Of a stretch of DNA of 64,000 bases, positions 52,138-62,598 are shown in pieces (position 1 is the first letter of the stretch; every line of letters begins with the position of its first letter). Below the pieces are notes generated by a model. That model did no database searches, had not been told where the DNA came from, and saw only the letters and a program-made list of their open reading frames with translations. Origin of the DNA: Macropodus opercularis. Lineage: Eukaryota > Chordata > Actinopteri > Anabantiformes > Osphronemidae. The stretch covers positions 4,304,001-4,368,000 of the forward strand of contig CM061106.1 in the NCBI GenBank assembly GCA_030770545.1, in the 5' to 3' direction. The position numbers and the translations under genes were made by a program.

Positions 52138-52666
52138 ACTGTAAAGACCTTTTCATAACGTCCAGATGAACATGAAACAAGAAGAGGAAGAAGTGACTCC
52201 AGCTCTGCTCAAACTGATGCTGCAGTAACTGGAGCATCATGTCTAAACGCATGCTGGCTCTGCCACACAGCAGGTCCTGGACCCGCAGAGAGTCACATGT
52301 GCTGTCTGTAGGATTGTGGTTTTAGTTTGTGGACCTGACTACGACCTGTGTTGATGTGATCTCTGCTCTTTTCCAGAGTAAAGTATGATCAGCCAAGCGC
52401 ACACAAAGGGTGATCTGAGCAATAATAACATCCAGCTTATGGAACGTGAGGAAAAGCTTTAAAGACGATGTGATTTCAGGTTGTAAACACATTTAATAGA
52501 AGCGTTGGGCTTCTTCTGTTCTATTGTTTTTATGACTCCATCTAACTCCTGTTTAGTTGAGACGTCACTTTGTGCTTTGTCAGACGTCACGTTGTTTATT
52601 GGCTGAACCAGCCTTTCAGCAGGTGAAACGTTCAGATGTTGCTCCTGTTCAAGCTCCCGCTCTCAG
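52138..52666. other. Upstream region of GT6 relic, copy B
   Basis: Collinear with 13530-14039 of A. Nothing beyond the possible small exon at about 52378-52409 (same TGA as in A). Confidence 0.35.
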
Positions 52667-54683
52667 GACGTTCTTTACTCTCCCAGACGCACTGACGTGA
52701 ACCCAGTGACCAACTGGAATGTTCCCCTGGTTTGGGAGGGAACCTTTGATCCTGTGGTTATTGACGCCATCTATCAGAAAATGGAGCCACGCATTGCTGT
52801 GGTGGTGTTTGCTGTTGGCAAGTATGTGCACAGGCACCAACTATATGATGCTTTTCCATGTGTCATAAACTAATAATTCATTCTTTCATGTGGACAGATA
52901 CACCCGTTTCCTGAGGGCCTTCCTGGAGTCAGTGAAAAGCACTTTTTAGTTGACTTCAGGGTCACGTACTACATCTACACAGACCATGAGGAAGATGTTC
53001 CCACAGTGAGTCGTTCATTTATGTAGTGAGACACACCTGCAACAAACTCAGGTCAATGCAGAGGCTTTGCTGGACAAACTCTGGTGAAACTCCACCCGTG
53101 AGCCACATTGTGTCCTGTCTAATGTTGCTCCATCGTTTGCTGCCGTTGACAGTGTGTTTGTCAACCTGAATCAAACGCAGCAATAGTCTGTCACGTCCTG
53201 ACTTCATGCCGTTTGTCCTGCGTTTTCTCATCTGGCTCAGGTTGAGATGGGTGAAGGCCGGAGCGTCTCTGTTGTGTCTGTGCCCAGTGCAAAGCGCTGC
53301 AGGATGTGGTGCTCGGGAGGATGAAGTGGGCCACAGTCACCATCCACAAGCAGGTAAACGCTGCTGAACGGGGCCTGACGCCAAGTCTGACACGTCTGAG
53401 TGGTTCCTGCTCGAAAACCTTGGTGTCTTTTAACAAGCAGAATGGGTCATGACTCACTAACGGAATAAGTTAAATGTAAAAATGCTAATTGTTGTGTTTT
53501 ATTTATATCTTTAATCAAACCTCTCTGTGTTGCTCTTATTCTTTCGTGTTTCCTGTTTTCAGATCCGTAATGAAGCCGACCACCTTTTCATGATGGACAT
53601 CGACAGCGTCCTCCACAACCGCTTTAGGGCCGAGTCTCTCAGCCGACTGTCAGCTGTGCTTCACCGAGGCTACTACAAGGTTTCACTGTGGTTCCTTTGA
53701 GAGAACAGCTGAAATCCTGGAGTGTGATACAGACTCTAAGTAGAAGGGCCATGAAGCATAAGGCTTATTGTGCACGATGCTGCCAGAGCCCACAAAGCAA
53801 CCAACTAGAAAACACTGAAGGTGCAGAGGCAGGAAGCGTCTTGTCCGCTCAGACGCCATCTCACTCATTTGACTCATGCAAAGAGACTATTTCTGTACAG
53901 AGCATGTGCACATATGATGTTTTCAGCATTTCCACTGCTGTGGCAGCTGCAGCTTCCTGCTCTTGTTCTTAATTCCTCCCTTTTGTCCGTAGACGGCGAG
54001 AAATAAGTTCCCTTCCGAGCGTCGCCAGGAGTCCACGGCGTACGTCCCTAATGACGAGGGAGATACTACTACACTGCTGCCGTGTGGGAGACCTGGAGGA
54101 CATGGACAAGCTGGTCCGGGAAACAAGCACATGAAGGTGGAATCATCTGCTACTGCAGCTAGTGGAGCTTATTCATTGCTGCTTATCAGGCCACTCGTTG
54201 TTGTCAAAGAGTCTCAGTCTTTTAACTGATGTTTTGATTAATTTTGCTGATTTGATTACTTTCTACCATTGAAGTTAAAACTCCCTCCCTTTTTCAGATA
54301 CTGTTACGATCAGTCACAGGCCGACGCCAAGAACCACATTGAAGCTGTGTGGCAGGAAGAGTCACCTCAACAAGTGCGGTGTCACTTTTCATTCCCACAC
54401 ACGTTTATTTGTGTTTCTTCTTATTAATGTTGAAACCCAGACTCGTACTTTATGTACCTGCTAGTTTGATTCACGCTGTGTCAGAAACCTTCATGTCCCA
54501 CATACATATATCACACCTGCGTCTCTGTCCTGCAGGTACCTGCTGTACAACAAACCCACTAAGGTGCTGTCTCCAGAGTATCTGTGGTCCGATTATCATC
54601 AAGTGCCGTCGGACATCAAAGTGGTCAGGATCTCCCAGCTGGTCAAGAACTACGCCGACGTTCGGCCCAACGGTGGACAGTGA
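52667..54683 (+). pseudogene. GT6-family glycosyltransferase (ABO/alpha-1,3-galactosyltransferase-like), copy B
   Basis: Exons: 52667-52821 (PVTNWNVPLVWEGTFDP, AIYQKMEPRIAVVVFAVGK), 52898-53005 (YTRFLRAFLESVK, one base lost, then HFLVDFRVTYYIYTDHEED), 53241-53353 (VEMGEGRSVSVVSVPSAKR, one base lost in the KRWQDV word), 53563-53679 (DHLFMMDIDSVLHNRF; DxD as DID), 53993-54118 (STAYVPNDEGD), 54298-54373 and 54536-54683 (KYLLYNKPTKVLSPEYLW, stop). Longer than copy A because the 478-bp central segment is kept. The donor after the EGD exon is changed from GGTAAAC to GGGAAAC. Multiple shifts make it a pseudogene. The acceptor-binding and catalytic core words still place it firmly in GT6. The N-terminal membrane anchor is not found. 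Confidence 0.9.
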
Positions 54684-55408
54684 TGGCTCAGCCATGGGTC
54701 AGGCCTTAATGCAGCCTTTATAGGTGGTGGAGTGTTGGGACGTTAGAGGCTGGGTTTCATCTGTTGATTCATCGGACGCTCACTGGCCATTTTGTTGGGG
54801 CCACTGCACAGGCTGCTCCAATACAGGAACAGTTTTTAAGGTGATAGTTGGTCTTTACGTTTGTTACTGATGTCACACATTGGATTGGATTAAACTGTGC
54901 AGGTTTCCCTAAGATGTTATAGACCAGAACATAAATAAATAAAATAAATGAATGATAAAACTACAAATGTAATGACTGCACATTTATATCTGTGGTTGTA
55001 AATATTAACGTTCAAACCCAAGCACAACAACACTGATGCTGTGTGTTCAGACACATTCCTCTCAGCATCAGCATGAAGCACAAGCTCAATTGTCAGTAAC
55101 TGAATATATTTTGAAAGGACATGAGAATTGTTGAAGCAGGTTATTAACATTAAGAAAAGCCTTTTAATTACTGTCCAGAATTATCTAACCATAATCATAA
55201 TCTCTACTAAATTTAAGTCTTAACATTTTAATGTCACTTTTATTTTGAATGGAGCAGGAGGAAGCATGAGTTGAATCATGACCCTGTACAATTATTGTCA
55301 CTAACCATCACAATGTCCAAGTGTTAGACAGAATTCTCAGTATTCAGTTGGTCTGTTTGAGGTTTTAATCAAGGTGTGCTTTGATTTTGAAAATAAGTGT
55401 GTGGTTAA
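54684..55408. repeat. 3' flank of GT6 relic and dispersed repeat, copy B
   Basis: Collinear with A except that the 637-bp A segment is missing at 55018. The dispersed repeat at 55080-55400 is the counterpart of 16620-16930. Confidence 0.55.
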
Positions 55409-55746
55409 TTACAAACCAATCAAACGCTGGAATTTGTCAGGACCGATGAAGTGAACTAGGACCGAAGGGACTGGAACTGTCTCAACCATGATCTCGTCAG
55501 AGGATGAGGGTGAACACGCCCCAGCTGGGTCGTCACCAGAGGACTGGAGCGTGAGAGGAGCAGAATCTGAGGTGAGCAGTCCAGAGTTCTGAGGGGGAGA
55601 AAGACAAAACCAACACAGCAGACGTCCAGTTCTGGTGTCAAAGCCTCCGCTGGGCCTTCTAGAGGTTCCCTCCAACGACCGGAGCGACATCTCTCAACAG
55701 GAGAACTGGGAGAGTCCACATACGTCTGATACTGGACACTGTCCAA
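55409..55746 (-). pseudogene. Unrecognised minus-strand exon pair, copy B
   Basis: Same reading as 16952-17349 (NSGLLTSDSAPLTLQSSGDD; SDEIMVETVPVPSVLV), but a change removes the stop and the frame runs on for 14 codons (HFIGPDKFQRLIGL). Family unknown. Confidence 0.3.
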
Positions 55747-56059
55747 CGCAAATGAGTTAATGTCACAGAATGAAAATGTCTCTTTTATTAAAGCTGGAAG
55801 AAAATACTAACTCTGCATATTCCTTCATGTCTGACTGACACTTCAGAGGTTTCATTTAAATGAAAGCGTGTTTACATTTATCCATAAAGAGGTTTGTCAG
55901 GACATGATGTTGGATGGTTTAGTAAAAACGGTTAAACAATTTATCCTAATCCTGAAAACTATTCCTCGTGTCTGTGGAAGAGATTGTTTTCAATAGAAAT
56001 GAAACCAGCTTGTAGCAGTGTTATAAACTGAATTATTACACAAAATATGTGACAGATAC

Positions 56060-56065
56060 TTTATT
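56060..56065 (-). terminator. Polyadenylation signal for the HSP30 relic, copy B
   Basis: AATAAA on the minus strand, counterpart of 17554-17559. Confidence 0.5.
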
Positions 56066-56370
56066 TCTTAATATTCAGGGTGATACAGAACAACAGGCAG
56101 GAGCTGGATGAGCTGTAAACACAGAGCTGACAGACATCTGAACATCTGGATCACAAACTGAATGTATTTGTACATTTGTCCCAGAGTCCTGCAAACGTCC
56201 ACAGACCTCAACCTGACGTCACTGTTCTGATGCTGACGCTGCCTGTGAACAAAGGCGACTCTGGTTTCACTGATCGCCTCCAGGTTTGCCAACAGCTGGA
56301 CAGTGAGATTATTAAATATGAGAAACACAGATTTGTTTTCTGGTTTAACAAAATGCTTCTATTCAACATG

Positions 56371-56929
56371 TCAAAGCCTCTGAGGACATGAGTTCACCTT
56401 CCTACAAACCAAACGTTGCTGTGATTGGTCCATCATCACTGTGATCAGGTTGATGCTGAGCTGCTGCTTCTGTGTGTTTTCTCTGAGCTCCTCTCTCTCA
56501 GCCTCCTCTACACTCGGAGCTTTGGCTGCCTGGATGTGGAGCTTCCCGTCTGGATCCGTGGAGCAGCTGACGGCTTCAGGGTTCAGTCCTTCAGGCAGAT
56601 CCAACTCCTGTCTGAACTCCTGCAGTCTGGCAGAGTAGGAGTCTTTCCCGTCCTCCTGCTTCTTCTCTGTCAGCTTCCTGCCCACCTGCCTGACAGACAG
56701 CTGCTCTGTCTGTCCCTCTTCCTCCAGCTGGTAGGAGACTGGCTGCAGGGCCACACTGCTGTGGAAAGGCTCCGTCTCCTCCAGGATCTGGTGTTGAAGT
56801 CTGGAGGTTTCTGTGCAGTAGATGCTGCTGGTAGAGCAGAGGTCTGACCTCTGGCCACAGACTGCGTCCAGGACAGCAGACGTCCATGAAGGGACTGAGG
56901 GCAGAGCTGAATCCATGAGAGCACAGCGT
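56371..56929 (-). pseudogene. HSP30-type small heat-shock protein, copy B
   Basis: Keeps the N-terminal part missing in A. In one frame it reads LCSHGFSSALSPFMDVCCPG then RSLWPEVRPLLYQQHLLHRN; the alpha-crystallin part follows in another frame (LQHQILEETEPFHSSVALQP, QLSVRQVGRKLTEKKQEDGK, EFRQELDLPEGLNPEAVSCS, DPDGKLHIQAAKAP). The codon where the family has its start (before LCSHG) is ACG (56929-56927) rather than ATG. The segments before QLSVRQVG and after VGRKL are shortened as in A. A 1-nt difference from A near 56455 changes the C-terminal end. Start loss, frameshift and domain deletions make it a pseudogene. Confidence 0.85.
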
Positions 56930-57490
56930 GTTCAGAGTGTGTTTAGTGCTGGGATGGAACAATGTTCAGCGTCTGTTCACCTCTATGTCTCTGTGTTGCT
57001 TTGTGTCTCAGCAGTGGGATGCTCCTGTTACCAGGAGAATGTGATCGACCAAAGCTCGTCACCCTGTTGTTGAGCGTTGACTCTGTGGTAGAACCGTCCT
57101 GCTTAGGCTTTGTCTTCAGAGACGGGTATTTTAAAGCCCTGCATTGTTTTTGTTTCAGCAAACTGTACAGTTGCTTTTCATTTTCTGCTTCCAGTGTGAT
57201 AAAAATGTTTCTACTGTTAATTTACCGTCTACATACAAACATCACCTATTTATCTGAAGTTATTTGGATATAAAGCAAAAGTGTCTGAAGTGTCCCTGGA
57301 GCTTCTGCTTCAACCTCTTAAACAAAGACCTGAAAAATGCTAAGACATCACATGAAGACATCACCTTTGTCAGTTCAGTTCAGTTCAAAACACTTTATTT
57401 GTCCCCAGGAGGAAGTTTGAAGCAGAGACTAAAACAAAATCTCTGTATGCACCTGTATTACACAGATGATCAGCCTGAGAGTCCATGAGT
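56930..57490. other. Upstream flank of HSP30 relic, copy B
   Basis: 56930-57233 has no counterpart in A (deleted there). The remainder is collinear and includes the LINE-type tail at 57384-57412. Confidence 0.4.
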
Positions 57491-57883
57491 CTATGGGAGG
57501 AAGTGGGAGTTAGGGCTGAAGAGGGTTCTAGTGTGGAGGGTGGTAGCTGAGCTTGGGTGGTGGTTGGGGTAAAGGGGTGGGGGTGTGAGGGGGCGTCCAG
57601 GCCGTGAGTGAGTCCCTGGGGTCAAAGGTGGAGGATGGAGAGGGCTCTGACTGCTAGTCCAATAATTCTGGAGCCATCTCATCGTAGATGATGATGATGA
57701 TGCCGGTGCTCCTGGCTGATGTGCTGTCTTTTGGAGAACGTCACCATCACTTTGGTTGTTCCCACGTTCAGCTGCAGGGGCTGTCACACCACTCCACCAT
57801 CCTGCAGGGCTGAGCCATGGTTCTGTACTGGTCCTGAAAGAAGGCAGGATGACAGAGTCATGAACATGCTCATGAAACAACAC
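57491..57883 (-). pseudogene. Unrecognised exon relic with trinucleotide run, copy B
   Basis: Counterpart of 18591-18985. Here DQYRTMAQPCRMVEWCDSP is open where A has a stop, followed after a shift by LQLNVGTTKVMVTFSNRQHI, a shorter CAT run, IYDEMAPELLDYQSEPSP and a proline-rich end. Confidence 0.3.
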
Positions 57884-58406
57884 ATATACAGTAAGAAAAA
57901 AAAGATGCTGCTGAGTCCAGCTGCTCAGAAAGTGGCCGTTTAGGACTTTCTATAAATGTCATGAAGCAATAAATAAAACACCATCAGTACCACGTGTCAG
58001 CATCAGTGTGTAGTGACCTTTAGCGTTGCCTCTAGTGAGTCCTGGTTTTCCTCTGGGCCTCCTCCTGGTGGGACGTGCCAGCAACACCTCTCCACTGCTA
58101 CATGACCTACATCTCACGGCTCCTACTGAGAGAGATGAACCGCTCTTAGTCTGGCCCGTCTCCTAGGAGCTGGTTGTCATGGAGACCCTACCAGGAGCAT
58201 TTAGCTCAGACAACATAGCTCCTAGGATCATTCGGGCACACAAACTCCTCCACCGCGATAAGGTGTCGGTTCAAGGAGGAGAAAAACTAGAACACAAACG
58301 TTAGTAACAGCACATGAATATTATATTGATCTTTGTGTTTTGATAAGAAGCTTGTACTAACCTTTACTTTCTGCAGGCTGCACAGAGAACAGCAGCACCT
58401 CTGACC

Positions 58407-60627
58407 TCAGTCAGAGTCGCTGTCAGGCCGCCTCTGCCTCTTGGAGGACGGTCCCGCCTCGTCACCTCCTTCCCTGCTTCTCTTTGTGGGGGAACCACGC
58501 CCACAAGAGACCGCAGCCCTATGGTCGTCCTCCTCCTGGAAGCTTTCAATGGAGCCAAACGTGCTGGCTCCATCATCGTTATAGTCGATGGTAGAAAGCT
58601 CCTCAGGAGGAGGACTGTCCATCAGGGCAGCTGCAGGGTAGAGGTCCCTAAAAGCAGAAAGAGAGGGGCCAACGTTAGCAACAAGGGGAAATGGGACGGA
58701 AGAAATGTTCTGGAGCCCGAGCAGGGTCAGGAGGAACAAAGGGAGGAATAGGAACAAGACGAGGGATAGGAGCAGGAGGAACAACACGAGAAATAGGAGC
58801 AGGAGGAACAACACGAGGAATAGGAGCAGGAGGAACAACACGAGAAATAGGAGCAGGAGGAACAACACGAGGAATAGGAGCAGGAGGAACAACACGAGGA
58901 ATAGGAGCAGGACGAACAACACGAGGGATAGGAGCAGGAGGAACAACACGAGGAATAGGAGCAGGACGAACAACACGAGGGATAGGAGCAGGAGGAACAA
59001 CACGAGGGATAGGAGCAGGACGAGCAAAGGGAGGGACGAAGGGGTGAGGGACAGGACGAGCAAAGGGAGGGACGAAGGGGTGAGGGACAGGACGAGCAAA
59101 GGGAGGGACGAAGGGGTGAGGGACAGGACGAACAAAGGGAGGGACGAAGGGGTGAGGGACAGGACGAGCAAAGGGAGGGACGAAGGGGTGAGGGACAGGA
59201 CGAGCAAAGGGAGGGACGAAGGGGTGAGGGACAGGACGAGCAAAGGGAGGGACGAAGGGGTGAGGGACAGGACGAGCAAAGGGAGGGACGAAGGGGTGAG
59301 GGACAGGACGAGCAAAGGGAGGGACGAAGGGGTGAGGGACAGGACGAACAAAGGGAGGGACGAAAGGGTGAGGGACAGGACGAGCAAAGGGAGGGACGAA
59401 GGGGTGAGGGACAGGACGAGCAAAGGGAGGGACGAAGGGGTGAGGGACAGGACGAGCAAAGGGAGGGACGAAGGGGTGAGGGACAGGACGAGCAAAGGGA
59501 GGGATGAAGGGGTGAGGGACAGGACGAGCAAAGGGAGGGATGAAGGGGTGAGGGACAGGAGGAGGAAAGTGAAAGGGAGGAATGGGAGGAGCCTGCTCTC
59601 TCCTGTCCATTCCAATGTGTGGTGCACGGAAACCCTGAGGTGGAGGATGGAGATGGGCTGCTCCACCACCAGCCTGCAGCACGTCGTCCATCCACACGTC
59701 CCCCTCCCGCTCATCAGGGGGCGGAGTCCACCAGCCACCTGGGGAGAAATGTGACAGAGCAAACGTCATATTCTGCACAGACAAGAGGCAGGAAACCATG
59801 AAAAGCACATTTACATCCCTACCACCCACTAACTGTCAACACCGCAGGAACTGAACCTCATGCATCAGCATGTAACACGTTCCCAGCACGTTGGCACTTC
59901 ACAGTAAAGTTCTGTGTCCCAACATAACAAGCTAATGTCAGTCAGAGGAGCCAGACTACAGAATTAGTATTTTCACGCCAACTAGATCCTAAACATTTCA
60001 TGGTGAATCTAAACTAATTACACTAAATGATACTATACAACACTACATTACATTACATCACCCTATACTACACTACATGTTACAGTGTCCATCACTGTGA
60101 ACATGAATCCTTTGAAAGTAATAGAAAGACAAAGTAAAGTAAGTAGTGAATCAGTGTTTTATGGTTGTTGACCATAAATTATACTCAGCTACTACATTCA
60201 ACATGAACTCACTGATTCATTCACTACTAATATCTGTCATAATACTGTGGATCAAGTAAAGTTTCATGATGCAGCAGCTGCTATTTTGAATGGACACAGG
60301 ATGACGTCGCATGATGCTGCGTTCACTGTACCACAACATTCATGCTTTCTCGTTTCCATAGTGACAACATAGTTTATGTCTGTATTCAAAAAAAAAAGCC
60401 CCGTCAGCCATTTGGCTTTTTGATCAAATTGTAAATAATAAAATCGGAAAATTTAACACGTGATAATAACATAGTAAGTAGTTAACACATGATAATAATG
60501 TATAACTATCACACAGTTCGTTATTTTTCTAGCAAAGAGAAGGAAGCTAGTGTCCAAACCTACCGGCACGACGTGGGGGCTGATGTCCGACTCCAGGCCG
60601 CTGCTGGTCCCAGGGGCGTCCGGCCAT
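58407..60627 (-). CDS. Unrecognised proline-repeat protein gene, copy B (expanded repeats)
   Basis: Exon 1 (60627-60564) reads MAGRPWDQQRPGVGHQPPRR with donor G|GTAGGT. Exon 2 begins at 59738 in matching phase (GGWWTPPPDEREGDVWMDDV) and carries fifteen 12-aa units (PHPFVPPFARPV) and ten 9-aa units (IPRVVPPAP type), against eleven and five in copy A. The last exon (58649-58407) ends KRQRRPDSDSD, as in A. The PPFVRP variant occurs in units 6 and 12 of the long array, suggesting that a block of six was duplicated. The donor of exon 2 is again unclear. Both copies keep start codon, exon 1 splice, promoter boxes and the nuclear-signal-like tail while neighbouring genes are broken. Whether that is selection or recency cannot be told from two copies. 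Confidence 0.55.
58755..59015 (-). repeat. 27-bp coding minisatellite, copy B
   Basis: Ten 9-aa units with alternating VVPP/VVRP and IPRVV/ISRVV variants. Twice as many units as in A. Confidence 0.8.
59016..59566 (-). repeat. 36-bp coding minisatellite, copy B
   Basis: Fifteen 12-aa units, most of them identical at the protein level (PHPFVPPFARPV). Homogenised relative to A, which has PQPF and APPV variants. Confidence 0.85.
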
Positions 60628-60894
60628 CAGGTGCTGGAGGGACGAAGCTGAGCGCTTTGAAAAAAGCGGTTGGTTTAAAAAAAAAACTCTGAAGAATAAT
60701 CCGCAGGCGTAGATTAATCCACGGGTCGCTTCCAAAGATTTAGTTGGTCTCTATCCAAAAACTGGCAATTAGCTGTTAGCAGTTAGCTGTTAGCAGTTAG
60801 CAATTAGCTGTCAGACTTTGCAACGGGTCAAAGGTCCAGATGCAAAGGTGCCGTTTCAGAGGCTTCAGTGGCTTTTATAGGTTATGTGACGTCA
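60628..60894 (-). promoter_or_regulatory. Promoter and 5'UTR of the proline-repeat gene, copy B
   Basis: TATA box CTATAAAAG (60880-60872 on minus) and CRE TGACGTCA (60887-60894) are unchanged from A. The TTAGC-type repeat in the 5'UTR differs in unit order. Confidence 0.55.
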
Positions 60895-62598
60895 CGTACG
60901 TCATGGAGGACTTCAATTCAAAACACGACCTGGACACATGGACACACGCAGCGTGAGAGCGTCAGTTAAATGGAGCCAGTGAAGGATCAGAGGAGTCATA
61001 GCACCGACGGTAAAGCGCCACTAGGTGGCGGAGTGGAGACAAAAGCTTCTGGATCACACAACGACGGACAACGAGTAGGAAACATAGAAGCACTGACGTC
61101 ATCCTTAGGCCGGAAACACCCTGACACACATCTGGTCTCATTACTCACCTTCTGGTTGAAATGCAGCTCAGAAAAACAGACACAACTCACTCAGACTTAA
61201 AGACGGAAACTTTATTAGTCAGTCAAGGATGGACAACAAACAAACTGAATAAACACATGATTATACTACATCAGGTTCAACTTGTATGTACATATAGAAA
61301 TAATTATTTATACATGTTTTCTTATTCTTATCTCCTCAGAATTAACTAAATATTTATCTGATCTATGAAATGTTTCTTCCAGTGTGATTATATCTCCTTG
61401 CATGTATAAGCACTCACCTCTTTCCCTCTATCAAATAAACTGACACTAGATTTTCATTACATGTGCTTCTTGTGGCATTTTTGATTGGTGGTGTGTCGTG
61501 TGGTTTTCTAATGTAAAACATGTGCTGAGGCTCCAACAGGTTGGGAAACACTGTGTTAGGCTGACATTCATTTCAACCAATAGACACTTAACTCAGGAGC
61601 TGAACCAGAAAAGCTGGAGGTGGTGTCATCACTGAGGAGACTTCAGAGTCAGAGTGTTCACACAGCAGTGACCCGTGGTTTTGTGCTTTAAGCTGCAGAT
61701 CAAACGTGGACAGTGAGCGTTTGACAGAATTTTACAACTGACAGCCTCATACACTTTGACTTTCATGCTGCTCTCAAGCTCATTTCTCAACAACTCATGA
61801 TAAGCAAAAGTCGCTCCCATCTCATCCAGCTCAGACCTGGTCTCCGTTCAGTCCAAGTCAGCAAGGAGGAGACACTGGTCACTACATTTCCACCACAAGC
61901 CTCTAAAGCAAAGCTTCACATAAGACATGAACAACTAAATGGACGCCTCTCTGTCATGAAACCTCCACTGAGCAGGTTTCTCAGCATGAAGCAGACATTT
62001 GTCTACAAGCAGGATGGAGCAGCTTTAGCAGAAATGCAGCAACATGCTAGAGCCTCCGTGACACAAATGTTCTACATCACGTACTGAGTCATTTTAGAGA
62101 GTGGACCCTGTTGAATCCGCCTCCACCAACACACTGACTAATTACATGGGTTTGTTTAGATTTAGAAAATCTGTTCAAACTAATTGTTCTCTACACATAT
62201 GACTTCTCAAATATTCTCATGCAGGAAAAGAAGATAAAAATTAATGCGTCCATTTACTGGAGGCATCTTGTTGTACAGTAGACTACAAGCCAGGAAAACT
62301 TAAAGCTACATGTGAGCTTAGTGCCAAACAATCTAAAAGCACTGAGCAAGAATATTCACAGAAAAAAATATTCTCCACCTGAAGCCTCATGTCTAAGAAA
62401 ACAAAGTGCAGGGTTGTCTTCCACACTCAGATCAAAGCAAATGTAAGTATAACAAATACAAACTAAACAGTACAAACCAACAACCTGGTGATGAGCTCAC
62501 TACGCTGAGTAGCACCACTAAGATAACAACAGGAAAACCTGTGTGAAGCAGTGAGTATGAGGATCTGAGCTGGTGATGAGCGTATGTTGGTGAGTGTT
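60895..62598. other. Intergenic DNA and probable calsyntenin 3'UTR, copy B
   Basis: Collinear with 21720-23780 of A, with about 355 bp missing at 61797. The candidate polyadenylation signal is at 61210-61215. The 76-codon frame at 60970-61200 and the 96-codon frame at 61797-62087 are not called. Confidence 0.35.
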
